A stretch of 64,000 bases of DNA from Echria macrotheca (taxonomy: Eukaryota > Ascomycota > Sordariomycetes > Sordariales > Schizotheciaceae), in NCBI GenBank assembly GCA_030411725.1, contig MU839831.1, positions 1,612,001 through 1,676,000 on the forward strand, in the 5' to 3' direction. The notes beneath the pieces were generated by a model. It was not told where the DNA came from, ran no database searches, and was given only the letters and a program-made list of their open reading frames with translations. Position numbers and translations under genes: made by a program. Every line of letters begins with the position of its first letter. Within the stretch, counting starts at the first letter, position 1. This document shows, piece after piece, positions 32,710-46,000 of this stretch.

Positions 32710-34905
32710 ATGGACGACAATGACCGGCTCAAGCCGGGGACATCGGCCTCGAGCCGCAGCATGACCGGGCAGATGCCGGGGCAGCGACCGCCCTGTCCTA
32801 TCCACCCGAATGGGCCGAACCAAATAATTACCGGTCCGGTATTTTATGTGCCCGGGGTTATACGACCCGGTCCCGGCAACCGACCGGTTTTTGTTCCGGG
32901 CCCCGGACCCGGTATCCCGGCATACTTGCACGGACAACAGGCTCTCGGCCCGACACCTCCCGGATCCCCACCCGGGTCATCGTCCGCAACGCTTCCGGGG
33001 CCACTCATGTTCTTGCGTCCGCAGTCGCAATCTCAATCCGTCCAGTCATTCTCCGACGCCGAATCACATGCGAGGACCAAAGTCCAGTCCGAATCGGAAA
33101 CCGACTTCCAGTCGGCAACAGCATTTGACAGCAAGGCGAAGTTGAAAGGGCCCGAGCGAAGGTCGCCGCTGGGCTTCGAGCCGGGGGCAGATGTCCAACC
33201 TGAGCCCAAGGGGCCGGAAGCTACAGAGAAGGAGGTCACAAGGGAACCTGCTCTGAAAGGATGGAGGCCGAGATGGCTCCGTCGACCAGTTCTTGTGGTA
33301 TTCGCCGTGTGGTTCGTGGTTCTGGTCGCGGGTACCGAGAGCATGTTCTATCTGTCGAATCGGGATGAGGGCATCGCGGCAGATCCGCCGCCAAACATGT
33401 TTTATCTCTGGACCATGGGTCCTCCAGCTGGTGAGCTTGCCTTGTCCTATCCCGCCGAACCCAGTCTGACGTGATTAGTATTCGCTCTCACGACGCTCGT
33501 CTGGGACCGCGTCAACTACCAGGCGATGAGGCTGATGCCATGGATCCAGCTCAGCAACGAACCGTCTGGGGCCGACCAAAGTATCGCCTTGGATTACCAC
33601 TCGCAGCTGTTCTCGCCAGTCCTGTTTATTACGGCTCTTCGAAATCGACACTACATCGTCGCATGCGGCACCGCTGTTGCTCTCCTCCTCCGCGTTTTGA
33701 CCGTCCTCTCGACGGGTATGATCTTTTTCGAACCATCCGCTCCGGATGGTGTCACCGGCAGACTGTTGGTCCAGCCGATTTTCCTGCATATAACGGCCGG
33801 GATACTTGCTCTGCAAGCCATTCTTTGCATGGTAATGACGGTAGGCCTTGGGCAGCCGGAAATGCCGCCAGCCAACCCCGAAACCATTATGGGCATGGCG
33901 CTCGACTTGATGCACAGCACCAAACTCCTCCGCAAGCTATCCGGCACTGGCCATCTGACTCGTCGTCAGACCAGGCGCCTGTTGTCGGGAACGTACCGCA
34001 CCATCCAGCGGTCGTCTAGCCACAATGTCAGCACCGACTCGCTTATCCCCCCAACCTTTACAGTCTCGTGTGCTCCCGAGTCCCAGGGGGCTCTAATTCC
34101 GGCATTGGCATCGATGGAGCCAGAGTCTGGCGCTGGTGGCACCAGCTCGTACACGCCACCAATCCTTCGCCTCCTCCCTCGGATCTTAGCTTCGGTGGTT
34201 CTGCTCGCCATGATCGGCGTCGTGGTGGGCCTCTCTCAAATTTCCCGCGGTCTGCCTCCCGGCTTCACCGATGTTCCTGGCGATCCGATTTCATACACGC
34301 ACTATTTATGGACGTCGGTCCCGACAGCCCTCGCTGTCTGCGCGAGTCTCTACTTCTCCGCCCTCGATAGCCAGATCCGCGCACATGCCGGTTTCTTGTT
34401 CCTGCAAAAGGGCCAGGCGAATGCACAGCAGCTGACGACCAACCTCGGGGATCGACTGCCAACGACGGCGTTTGTCAAAGGGCTGGGGATGGGGGCGTGG
34501 TCGGTCGTTTCGTCCAGCGTTGCCGCTGTCCTGGGCCTGCTTCTCTGTGTCGTGTCAGGTACGGTATTTATTGTCGACGCCAATGCGGGGAGGCTGTTGG
34601 TTAACGAAGTTGGGACATACATGATGATTGGGGTGCTGGCGGCCTTGTTTCTGTTGAACTTGTCCCTGCTCGGTCTGCTTCCACGAAGGATGACGGCGGC
34701 CAAGGCGCCGGGGAGCATCCTGGGGATGGCGAGCTTATTGGCCGACTCGAACATCTTTGAGAGGTTTCCGTTGGCGGTGGAGTACATGAGCAGCGAGGGC
34801 GTATGTGAGTTATTTGGCGAAGAGGCTTTCCGTCTGGGTTGGTTCGAGAAGCCAGAAGGCGGGGGCATGAATTTTGGGATTGGCGTTATTGAGGATATGG
34901 ACTAG
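32710..34905 (+). CDS. DUF3433-type multipass membrane protein
   Basis: Exons 32710-33430 and 33479-34905 (GTGAGC donor, ATTAG acceptor) give 715 residues. The N-terminal 200 residues are Pro/Gly/Ser-rich and presumably cytosolic. A first transmembrane helix (RPVLVVFAVWFVVLVAG) follows a basic stretch. The second exon begins with TTLVWDRVNYQAMRLMPW and continues LDYHSQLFSP and ALRNRHY, a pattern I associate with the fungal DUF3433 family. Further helices occur near ACGTAVALLLRVLTVLSTG, HITAGILALQAILCMVMTVG, and in the C-terminal third. Molecular function is unknown in this family. It starts about 385 bp after the P450 in the same direction. Confidence 0.85.
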
Positions 34906-36723
34906 AATGGCAGGAACGAGGGACGAGTCATGCCGCGATAATTACGAACTACGAATCTAATGACGGTCAGACATATGTAGACTAAGGTACCATCTTATCA
35001 GCTTGCAAAAGAGAATAAATTTCCATCCAAAAAACTGTCTTGGTGGTGGGTTGGGTGCCTTCAAGGCTCCACACATCCATCCATACCTTATCTCCCGGCC
35101 TGGACCTCCCTGCCAGCCTTTTCCACCTTTAACATACCACACACAAGCATAGACTAGATAGCCTATGGACAATTTCAACCCCTCTATAGTATTCCATTTG
35201 CGGCCCAAGACCAGAGACGTTGCGAGAAGTAGTGCAGTGCAATGGGAAAAGCTACCAGCTCTGACCCATCACGAGAATGCATGTATAACCGGGTACAGTT
35301 CCCAGGGAAAGTCTCAAGTAGCTCAGATCCTAGGGCAGCTGTTGCCTTGCAGATAAAGAGACGCGTTACAGAAGGATTAGGATCACTTAACTAGAAATAC
35401 GAGAAATGTTGAGGGAGGCAGCGAGGACTGTGTACCTGTCTCTTCATCACAGGAGACAGATTTAGGAAGGCGCGCATAATTCTCATGAAAATCGCCAAGA
35501 CTTGGCGTAGATCCGCGCATCTCATGATTCTCGATTTTCAATGAACCCAAAACCCGGGGTAGGGCTGCATTCTCCAGAATGTCACCGCCAAGACACGACT
35601 GCCTGGTTAGGTTGCTTTCCCCATCCCTACCTGAACATCTTCGTCGGTCAGAAACTCTTGACCACTCTTCTTTCAGGCAAGTTCGGGACGCCAACAAGGC
35701 TCACGGCCTCGGAGGCGAATAAACTCAAGGAAAGCAACACAAGCGCGCGAGGGGGCCAGTTCGCGGCCATAGCCGCCGGTCTTTCCTCTTCCCAGCGACG
35801 AAGGCGCAAGACCGACGCGTAAGTGGTGGGCTGTGGAAACGGGACGGCCACGTTCCGGCGCCGGCCTCCGGGATCCGTCCTCTCCACTGGGTCTGTAAGA
35901 CAAGGCCGATCCCAGAGAGACCCGCCGAACAAAAAAGATGCGATGAAGGGCGGCCGATCATTTCTTGGCTTTCTTAACGGTAAATCTTAAGCGCCGGGAA
36001 CGGTCTTGGTATGTTGGGGCTGCCCCTCCGGGACTCAGGAGGTGGGCTTGCAGTCCGTTGGCCCTCAGAACCGCTCTGACTCGCTGCGTCCAATGTCCAT
36101 CACCAGCAGCGCAAGTGACGGCTCCCACACGGGCGATAAAATGTTTCGCCAGAGAGAAACTCGAAACCATAGCGAAGCCCCGCGGGACCAAGAAGGGCCG
36201 AGATCATCCAGGTCCGCCGCCATGCCCGCGCTCGAAGATTAAGGATATTGTCTGAGACGTCCCGGACGCTTGGGTGCTCTGCTGCCGCCGCCGTCAATGG
36301 CATGCGCCAGAATCGACTGCTCAGCGGCAGATGGAGAAGGTGCCTGTTTCGGATGTGGGCGGGGCATCCTCAGACCCCTGCCAAGACCCTGGTGCAGGGG
36401 TCATGTCGCGGGGCCGACAGGGGGCCATGAAACGCTTCGCCAAGACACCCAAAACATCTCCAAACATCTGACGGCGGGACTCGTCTGACGGGGCCTCCTG
36501 GCACACCTCCTGTCGTCGATGGCCAGAGTGTTTCTGTGTTTCTGGTCGCTCTGGTCTGGACCTGGAGGAGAGGATAAATATGTGTGATCATCCGCTCTCT
36601 CGAATCTTCTGTTGGATCCATAAACCATTGAGCACTTTGTCCATCGCGCCTTCCTCGAATCTTATTCCAAAAAAAAAAAAACTCGCGAGAAAAATCTCTC
36701 CGTTAATCACATCATCCGCCAAA
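34906..36723. other. Long intergenic
   Basis: No supported gene in 1.8 kb. Several overlapping short frames on both strands show no domain. The last 150 bp, including a poly-A string at about 36669-36680, form the leader of the cupredoxin gene. Confidence 0.5.
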
Positions 36724-37549
36724 ATGCAGTTGACCATGCTCCCTCCTGCCCTCCTGGCTCTCCTGCCGCTCGTCAGCGCAGCCGGCTACAGCTATGGCGG
36801 TGGCTCTGAGACCACATCCGCCTCAGGCAGCAGCAGCTCGAGCTCCTCCTCCTCGTCGTCTTCGCAGCAATCCTCAAACGGCGCGACCATCATCAACGTG
36901 GGCATGAACGGGCTGGTGATGGAGCCCAACGACGTGACGGTGCCGTCAGGCCAGACGATCGAGTTCCATTTCTACTCGGGCTCCCACTCGGTCGCCCAGT
37001 CGGCCTTTGACAGCCCCTGCACTCCTCTCAACACCACGCAAGGCTTCTTCAGCGGCCCGCAGCCCGCCTCGCAAGGCTCTGAGGCTCCCAACGTCTTCCG
37101 CGTCGTGAGCACCGGGAGTCCCATGTGGTACTACTGCGCCACCGGCCGCCACTGCCAGAGCGGCATGGTTGGTGTCATCAACAAGCCGTGAGTTTCCTTT
37201 CCCTTCGATGGAAAACCACAGCATACTAACACTCAACAGTGCCAACGGCCAGAAGACAATCGCCATGTACGCCAGTGCCGCCGCCAAGGCTGCCAAGAAC
37301 GTCGCCCCCGCTAGCGTCGCCGGCGGCGAGATCGCCTCGGCGAGCTCGTCGGGCGGCAACAGCGACTCCGGGTCCGGTACCGGCACCGGCAACAGCGGCA
37401 CCGGCTCTGGGTCCGGCACCGCCACCGGCGGTGTCACGTCGCAGCCGACTAGCACGCGCGTCCCTGGCGCTGGTGTCGACACTCTCAACAGCCTCAGCAT
37501 GCCCCTTCTGGGTGTTGCTGCTGTTGCCGCCGTTCTTGCTGCCATGTAG
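36724..37549 (+). CDS. GPI-anchored extracellular cupredoxin-like protein
   Basis: Exons 36724-37187 and 37240-37549 (GTGAGT donor, ATACTAAC branch, CAACAG acceptor) give 257 residues. A signal peptide (about 1-19) is followed by a Ser-rich linker with twelve consecutive Ser, then a plastocyanin-like domain at about 54-155. The type 1 copper ligand set can be read as His88, Cys138, His143 and Met148. After the domain come Ala-rich and Gly/Ser/Thr-rich spacers and a hydrophobic C-terminal tail without basic residues, which fits GPI anchoring. Such extracellular serine-rich cupredoxins are common in ascomycetes. Roles proposed include cell-wall copper binding or electron transfer; none can be shown from sequence. 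Confidence 0.9.
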
Positions 37550-38006
37550 ATCCCGAAAGGGTCTTGTACTATTTTCCTCTTGATTTCTTCGTCTGTTTTC
37601 TTCCGTCATGGAGACCAAAAACCTCGGGGCATGCATGGCGTTGGGAGTTTTTTCTGGGATGAGAGACCGGGCTACGCTCTCCCAGGCGGATGGGATAGCA
37701 CCAATATGTACTATGTTGGAATGACAAACGTTAGAAGTGTTGTGAATCTCAATATTAGACGTGTTCTATTTTCTCAAAAGTTGCTCCCAGATGTTTGTCA
37801 GGGAGCTGGCGTCGTTTATCGCTGAGCCTTGAAGTCGCAGCTTGCAATATCTGTCACCCTGGCACAAGGACTGCTGGTAGAAAGCTTGTGTCCTGAGCAA
37901 GCAAAACAGTGACCTCAAAGGTCAAATACATGTATGCCAGCTCCCCATTTCATACAGGAGGCAGCAAACTACAACTGACTGCCTGACTCAGGATCCGATG
38001 TCCACA
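37550..38006. other. Intergenic between converging genes
   Basis: 3' flanks of the cupredoxin gene and the second P450. No further signal. Confidence 0.5.
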
Positions 38007-39842
38007 TCACTCTCGCCGATCAAAGACGAGCTTGAGCGGCCCGGCCTTGAGAATCAGATTATTTTTCGCCTCCCTGTATATGGCCGTTCCATCCTCTCCC
38101 GGTGCGAGCTCGAACCGGTAATGATGAACGGTATACGCCAGCACCAGTCGAAGTACCATCATGGCCAGTCGCTTTCCCACACAATTGTTCGGTCCTAGGT
38201 ATCTAGCGAGTCAGTCCTCCGTCACCACACCGAAACGACATATCAAGATCACAACAGAGGGACTCACCAACAATAAACGGCATAAAGGCAGCCCGATCAA
38301 CAATCAGCTCCGGCCACTCCGTCCACCGCTCCGGAATAAACTCATCCGGCCGCACAAACCCCTTCTCGCTCCGCTGCATCGCATACCCCGGCACCCTCAC
38401 CGACACGCCGCCGGGGATATACAGGCCATCAACCACAATCCCCTCCGGAGGCGTCAGCCGCGCCGCGTTGTTACACACGGGGTTATCCAGCCTCAGCGTC
38501 TCATTGATGACGGCATCGAGAAACTCAATCTTCGCCAGATCGGCATTCGCAAACTCGCCCGGCACGGTCACTCCGAAAACCTCGCCGACCAAGCCCGCCA
38601 GCTTCTCCTGGACGCCCCCGTGGACGGCAAGATGATAAAACGCATACGACAGCGCCGCGGCGATGGTATCCGTCGCGCCGACCAAGACCAGCCCGGCGTC
38701 CGAGTACAGGATATTCTCTTCAAAGAACGCCGTCGGCTTCTCGGACTGGAAATCCTGTATAAAGTGGCCAACGATAATGTTTTTCTGCTCAGGATTTTTT
38801 TGGTCCTCTCGCATAACCATCTCAGCCATCCCCCTCGCCAGCTCGTCGAACTCGGCCGCGTCCCCGCCGACCCCGAAACCCTGCATCACGGCGATCGGCC
38901 ACGCGAGCTCGCCCAGCCCGGCGACCTGGCCGAACATGACTTCCAACAAGCGCAGCATGCGGTTCTCGCGGCCGGCGGCGACGGTCCCGAACTCGTGACC
39001 AAACCCGATCTTGCCCATGTTGTCAAAGGTGATCAGCAGCGAGAACAGGGACGTGTCGAGTTCGTCTCTGGACGCGGATGCGGTCTGGAGCTTGGAGAGC
39101 CAGGCGTGGCAGACCTCGCGCGTCAGGGGCTCGTAGGACGATAGCGATGAGGTCGTCATGGCGCGCTCCCAGACCTGGCGGCGCCAGCGGTGTTCTTCGC
39201 GGTCCAGGATCGAGTCGAGGTTGTAGGCGCCGCGGTAGTGGACTACGTCGTACACGCCGGCGTGGCGCTTGCGGCAGCCGCTTTTGGCGGCGTGGATTTT
39301 GGGGATGGCGTCGGTCGAGAGGATGAGGAGCTCGTTGGGGGCTGTTTCTCTGGTTAGGTAAGGTAGGTTCGTCTCTTTTTGGGGGGAATTGGATTCGGTA
39401 TATGGGGGAGCCCACCGATTCTGACAATGTCCCCGTACTTGGCAAAGAGCTTGTTTTGCTCGATATGCATTTGTCCGTGGCGGTTCGTCCACGGGCCGTA
39501 CATCTTTGTTATGCGGCCGAAGAGGGGGCCGGGGAATTTTCTCAGGGGGTGGAAGAAGAGGCGGTAGACGATGATGCTGGTGAATAGCGCGGCGAGATAT
39601 GATGCGCCCACGATCGTCGATGCCGCCAGACCTGTTAGTATGCCGCCGGTTTGCACCACGGACAGGGCAGTTATGGCCGTGTAAAGCGCTATGTGGGTGA
39701 GGAGGATGCCGTAGGCGCTGGTGACGTGGTACCCGCGGATGAAGTACAGCAAATGCGATAGCACGCCCGTTACCGCCCCGGCGAGACATCGCTGGGTGAT
39801 GTTGCCCGAGGCGATTGTGAGGGGGTGTACGAGCAGGTCCAT
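38007..39842 (-). CDS. Cytochrome P450 monooxygenase with extended N-terminal membrane region
   Basis: Three exons, 39842-39416, 39341-38268 and 38194-38007, give 562 residues. The first junction makes GDIVRIAPNEL, a strongly conserved P450 segment, using acceptor AAACAG rather than the nearer CCAG. The second makes FIVGPNNCVGKR, so the haem-binding Cys comes from the last exon. Two or three hydrophobic helices precede FFHPLRKFPGPL, more than the usual single anchor. The I-helix is VGATDTIAAAL, ExxR is ETLR and PERW is present, so the enzyme looks catalytically competent. The last intron contains CCTAGGTATCTAG close to its acceptor. Substrate unknown. It converges on the cupredoxin gene. Confidence 0.93.
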
Positions 39843-41418
39843 AACGACTGAGATTCGAAGTGGGAAAATAGTTGCTGAAAAGGGGTAAGAAAAGTTAATG
39901 TCTTAGGAATCGGATCCGCAATCTTTATGTATCCCCATTCCTCTAGCCTACCTACGTGGTGGTCCACCCAACACGCTACCCCGGGCACCCGAAAAGGAAA
40001 TGCGAGAGACAATCCATTGTGAACTTGCCGGAGTGTGGGCAACACAAGCCAGTGAGCCGATGTAGATCGACGGCTCCCAATGCAACCTCGCTCCAAAAGC
40101 GAACCCCAAAACATATTAGCCCTACGGCGTGGATTACTAACCTATACGCCCACCAGCGGCTATACGCATATTGTCTACGTCGTTAATAGGGTCGGAGAAT
40201 CTCAGCGCATGGAATCAAAGGGGGTGACTAATCCGCGGAGGTAGAGACGGGCAATATTGTAATAGCTTACTTAAGACTGAGATGTCCGGTTCGGGCTGGC
40301 AGCCATCTCTGGTCTGAAGAAGGGTGTCGGGATATCTCTTTGTGGAACATTACACAGATTATGTCGATCGTAGCCCACTCGGGGGCGCAGGACTCTTGTA
40401 CTACTACTGTAAATCTCCTGGGACGTGGGGCAAAATCCTCCGCAGGCGATCAAGATACTGAACAAGTTAGGAAGTATATGTGGGTAGTCTTGGTATTTTG
40501 CTGTAAGGATAACATTTATACCTATTCTTCTTTCAAATACTCCCGACTCATGGCATGGAGTTCATAAACATCGAGAACCCCAAATCCATGAACCCAGTTA
40601 CTCGCCATCACATGAACTTTAACCACAGAAGCCGGCCAACTTCATCACTCGCCCATATCCAGCTTCGTCAGGGTACGAATTCGTCACGAACTGTCACCGG
40701 CCTCTCCCTTTCACCGTCTCCTTTATCTATCTCTGCATCATCATCCACCATCTCATACCTCCGGTACAAATTCGGGTCGATCCTGGGAAGAGAAAAGTGG
40801 CAACCCATTTCTTCGCTGGGCATCTAGGAAGGCTGCTGAAGAGATAGGGGTACTGGGGTAGAGAGGTATGCGACTTTGGTGTGGCATTCTTGGTATATCA
40901 GTCTTTCTTCCCTTAGATTTATAGCCGATGTGCTGGTGTATGCCTTGCCTTCATATGGCTCATCCCCACTCGTATCGTAATGGCATATCCAGCTGTGATG
41001 GTGACGTGTCCGTCATAGGTAGCATCTGAAGACTTTCCAGTGCGCATCGAAATCGTGGCAATGGTCGGAAGAGCACTTGGGATCACAAAGTTTGCCATGG
41101 AGGAGATATGATAGCACAGGACTCAAACAACGTGCACAACAGCACATAACTGCTTCCGCACCGTCAAATGACACTTGGCTAGCTTGGCTAGATACAAACC
41201 GCTTAATACATCATGTCGTCCGTCGTCGCTTAGCCATACATAACGTCATAGTCGTGGCCAAACATGGGGCCACCCATCGCGAATACACCGCCATATCCAA
41301 GCCCTGAAAACCCTCAGCTCCAACTGCCACAGCCATCCCTGCCCGAAATGATATATACTATAGACCAAGCAAACCCTTGAACCCAACCCTGCTCTTACAA
41401 TACCCCACACTAAATCGC
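39843..41418. other. Intergenic
   Basis: About 1.6 kb holding the promoter of the P450 and the 3' flank of the MARVEL gene. Short frames near 40555-40827 and 41077-41307 have no recognisable features. Confidence 0.5.
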
Positions 41419-42098
41419 TCAAACATACGCACGCGAGTGCGAGTGAGAACTGCGATGGCTCCGGTGACTCCCACTATGGCTCCGCCGGCGCGAACCCCCA
41501 TGGCTCCTCGTCTCGCGCACATACTTCTTCTCCCTCACCTCGGCCTTGCCACCGTGTATCCAGGCCAGGATGGCGGTGAAGAAGAAGAAGATGGCATTCA
41601 TGATGCCGAAGGCGAAGCACGCCTTGAGCATGCTGCACGTCTTGTTGAGGCTCACATCCAGCGTGTTCAGCCGCGCGCTCCCAAAGATGCCGAAGCTGAT
41701 ATCGGCCGGCGATCCCGGCGCAACGCTGACGCAGTTAACGTCCTTGATGAAGCTGAGATAGTAGACGGCCGCGATGAAGGCGCCGACGAAGCCGAGGTCG
41801 ACGAGCGACACGAACTGCGCGTTGGACGAGCTCCGGTGGTACGAAAACAGCGTGAACAGCGCCCAGGCGAGCCCGAGGACCGAGACGATGAAGAGTATCA
41901 GGATGTAGTTCGGCGTGAGCAGGTTCGCATCGACGTATCCGTGGACGAAGTAGGCGAGCATGCCCATGGTCGGGATCTGTAAAAAACAGGGCGCGCGATT
42001 AGTTGACAGCGTCAATACGGGCGGGGAACTATGGGCGCACGCACCAGTGTGATGATCTCCATGAAGCGCCAAAAGGCGAAGAAGATGGCGAAGAGCAT
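41419..42098 (-). CDS. MARVEL-like four-helix membrane protein
   Basis: Exon 1 (42098-42045) encodes MLFAIFFAFWRFMEIITL. After an intron with GTGCGT donor and TTACAG acceptor, exon 2 (41976-41419) continues IPTMGMLAYFVHGYV; in total 203 residues. Four hydrophobic helices are visible, with the second loop containing Cys and FIKDVNCVS. This is the layout of fungal MARVEL-domain proteins, which sit in plasma membrane domains or vesicles. The C-terminal 40 residues are a cytosolic Ser/His/Arg-rich tail. The long open frame upstream in exon 2's frame is Arg/His-rich and is intron plus leader, not protein. Confidence 0.82.
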
Positions 42099-43083
42099 GG
42101 TTCCGGCGTGTTGCGCTCGATGCGCCGGATTGCGGTGGGTGCTGCTGTTCTTGTCGTCGCTGGATGCGCTCGGCGCAACTGTGCGCAAATCGCCGTGTGC
42201 TGGACCGCAGAGGTTTAAGCGACAACTTCACAAACACCCGGCGAACCTGCAAAAGCTAGCAAACAGTCGATGCGACAGGTTTATCCGCGAGAACGATGTT
42301 TCTTAGCCGGCGCGCGCGAAAAGCAAAAGTCGAAGGGGGTGGTTGGTGTGCGCGGCGATGGGAACTTGGTCTGCGGTCGCCCGGCCGACCCGAGCAGGGG
42401 ATTGGCTCCAGCTCCCCTCCCCTCCCCTCCCACCTCGCTCGAGTCTCTCGGAGCTTCTGCCATCGATCCGGACGAGAGACCTGCGGCGTGGGGGCAGAGG
42501 GAGCTGTGAGCAGTCCGTTTGGAAATCTCGACCCTCAAAGCTCACACAATGCGATTGTACGGCGGAAAGCCCTTTTTCACCAGATTCCAATTCCTGGACC
42601 CTGATGACGTCGGTTTGTTGATCGACAGGCCCCAAGAACGGCAAAGAATGGGTCGCTTCTCAGGAACAGCATTAGCACGATGCGGGAGCGCTCAGATGAC
42701 AAGCGCCTTGTGCGGACCGCGCCGTCTGAATCAACTAATTTGAGAAACTAAAATCTTGAGCATGCAGGTACCACGATTTTCTTCTTGATGCTCTCATTTT
42801 GCAAAATTCCTCGTCCAGAATGGTGGGGCTGGGGGGACTTGCGCAAACCAAACCCCCACCATCGGAAAAATCCGGTGGCTGGCAGGGAAAGAACGACAGA
42901 ACTCCACGAATTGTTATCACGAATGGTAGGTGTCACCAGGAGGGGAGCGACCATGTGCAATTCAAGGTTATTTTCCAGGATGTAGGTAGGTACTTCGTGA
43001 GTGATGACACATAGGGAACCCATCAATCCTAAATTCCCGTTCCCATTTTCCCGATCCTGCCCGCTCTTCCTGCAGCACCTACC
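42099..43083. other. Intergenic
   Basis: Promoter of the MARVEL gene and 3' flank of the 1131-residue gene. A TAGGTAGGTAC string lies at about 42981. No gene seen. Confidence 0.5.
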
Positions 43084-46000
43084 TCAAGGTGCATGGTCGT
43101 CAATCACGTTCAGCTCGTCAAAATCCCGAATCACCGGCCCTACGCTGTCTGACGATGAGCCGCCACCCGCTGTCCCCCCGAGAATTGGTCGCTCAAACTT
43201 GAGCTCTCCCAGCTTGTATCCCCCCGCCCCGCCTCCTCCTCCTCCCCCTCCCCCACCACCCCTCACCGCACTGAGCGCCGCCCTGTCGCGCCCACTCGAG
43301 CTGTAGGCCGTGGTGAAGCTCCGCGTGTCATCGACCAGCTCGTCCAGAACCAAAAAGCCGCCCTGTTGGCTGACTGACGAATTCGACATGGGTGCCGGCT
43401 TGTAATCGCCCCTGTTGCCGTTTGACGCCGACGTGGCGTAAGTCTGTCCCGGTGCTGACCGCTCGTTCTCGTCGACACGCTCAATTCCGCGAAGCATCAT
43501 ATTGGCGGCAATCTTCGCCTTTTCCCTGTCCCTCGCCGACCGCCCGGTACGTCGTGACGATGCCGTCGTGGAAGGCGGTGAGCGCACGCTGCTCCCCGCA
43601 TCGCTCTCCGAGTAGCCGCTGACGACGCTCCCTGCCGAGCTCATCGACATGGCCCCGCTGTACGCGGGGCCGCCCACCACCGATGGTGTCCGGCTGCTCG
43701 CCACACTTCGCCCAGACCTGGCCGTCATGCCTCCCGGGGTATAATACCCGCTGTGTCCGGTGGCCGAGCGTCCTGTCGCGCTGGTGGGCCCACGCGGCAT
43801 CGGGAAGTGATAGCCCCGGCTAATGGGGCTGGTCCCTTCCTCAGCGGAGCTCTCGGCACCGCTGTTGGCTGAGCTGCCATTACCACTTCCGACGCCCCAG
43901 GTCCGCGGAACGATCCAGCAGTGCGAAAACTCGTGCGACGCCTCCTCCGGGTTCGTGTTACCGTGGGACGGGCCGCTCTTCCAGGGGGGTATCTTGGCTC
44001 CCTTAAGCCTCGGGCAGAGATGGTATGGCACGTCGTCCCGGTATCGCACGTTCGGCGCGTCAACCGATACACTCGCCAGCGTCTGCAGGATTCCATAGAT
44101 GAGGATCCATCTACCGCGACGAGCAGTCGACGGATCGACTTCGGAGATTCGGTCGGCTTTCTCGAACTTGCCAAAGGCGTCGATGAGATCCGAGTGGGTA
44201 AATTCCGACCCGAGAATGCAGATGTTGGTGGCTTCTGTATATGCCAGCTGGATACGGCGCTCAACAGCACCAGTCCGCGAGTTGGTCGAGTTCAGGGTCG
44301 CAGACGAGTTGTTGCCGTTTCCGTTCCTCTTTGTCGACGTCTTGCCACCAAACATGCCACTACTCTGAGCGCCATTACGGCTCGCACCGGGGTTGAGCGA
44401 TGGAGGAGGGATCGACTCTGGAACCAGGGGATAAGGGTGCGGGATATGTGGGAAGCGCAGTTTGTTGTCGAACCCAATCAGCATGTCGGTCATGGGAAGA
44501 TCTGGCGTATCTGCCTCGAAGCCGCGGTTGCCGCTCTCGCTGACCATCATCCACTTGCGGCTGGATCGCGCCTCGGACTCGTCCCATACGATATCGCGAT
44601 TCACAAGGTAGTCGTACAAAGCCCCGAAGTCGCGCTGTAGCGCCTGGGCCACCGTCCTCGTCAACCACATCTCCTCCTCTCCGTCCGGCCCGCCATGGGC
44701 CATGCCGATGGCCCCTTGGTCGTGTCCCGAAGGCATCGGGAGCGGCGGCCACCGCCCGAACTCGCGCGTGTAGTGCTGCATGAAAAACTTTTGCAGCCTC
44801 TCGGCAGCTGTCCTCGCCGGAGCGATGGCCCCGTCTGTGGCTGGCCACATATCCGCATATTGGAAGGCAGCGAGTCGCTCCTCAGCTGCTTGTACCCGCA
44901 ACTGCGTTTCAAGACAAGCTCGCTCCAATAAAGCCCGCGTGATGGGTGTGACGTTCTTGAAGTCGGCGCAAGACTCGAGCTGCGAGTACATACCGGCGCA
45001 ATGAAGAAAGCTCTCGCGCCACCCCTCCTCCCACCGTACTTCGGAGCCTTCGCTCCACGCAAGGATGCTGACGGCAGTCTCGGGGTCGTTCCGAACATCG
45101 TCTATCCCGCGCGCCGAGAGATAATTGAGGATGGTGCCCACGTTGTCTGCTTCAGGGGGCATGTACGACTCGAGCCGCGAATGGAGGTCGGCTAGCGCTT
45201 GGTATAACGAGAGTCCCACCAGCGAAGCATGGTAGAGAAGAGCGAACACGTTGCGGGTCGTAATATGGTGGCGCATTTGGTCGAGCTTGGTCATGTTGGA
45301 AGGCGTTGGGAAATACATCTCGTACGAAATCTGGCCGTCCTGCTCCCACAGGCTGTTATCCTCGGAAATGGGCGGCGTCGGCTGCCCCCCGCGGCCGTAG
45401 CCGCCTCCTTGCGGATGCAGATGTTGACCGTTGGGATGTCGTTGGAGCATGGGGGGTGCGCCAACGGGGGAGGGAGGCATATGGATATCCTCTTCGGTGG
45501 AGCCCTCGCGAAGGAGGGTGATGAGATACCGCGATTCGGTTGCCTCGATGATGTGCGAAGAGAGCCGGAAAGAAGGGTTCGGCCGTGGCTGCTGGCCCTT
45601 GTGCCCAAAGAAAACGAGCACATCACCGTTGGGGTCCCAAAGCTCCGGGTCTTTGCGCAGCTTGTTCCAGCGCTGCACAGGTCGCCCGGCGCCGATCCAA
45701 CGCTTGATCGGCGGTGCGCTCCCGCCGGAGGGAACTGGCGGCAGCTTGGAAGACGGCGGCGGCGACATGACACCGCCGTCATCCTCCCACGGGTTGGCCT
45801 GGGACGAGCTTCCAAACTGTGGAGAGTTGTCGGCCTCGTAGCCGTCGTTGAACTCACCAGAGGAGTACGCGGAACCCTGATGGTTTGGCCGCACCGTGGC
45901 CGATGACATTGGCCGGAAATCCGCCATCTTCTCGGGATCGTACCCCTTCCGGTCCTTCTTCTTGAAGGCGAAAGTCTTGGCCAGCCCCTTGCGGACTTCG

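Noticed and set aside
38161..39144. A 327-codon plus-strand frame opposite the second P450
   Set aside because: It is the antisense shadow of a well-supported P450.
27164..39842. A secondary-metabolite gene cluster
   Set aside because: P450s, GMC and PhzF-like genes are present but no PKS, NRPS, terpene cyclase, cluster regulator or transporter is seen.
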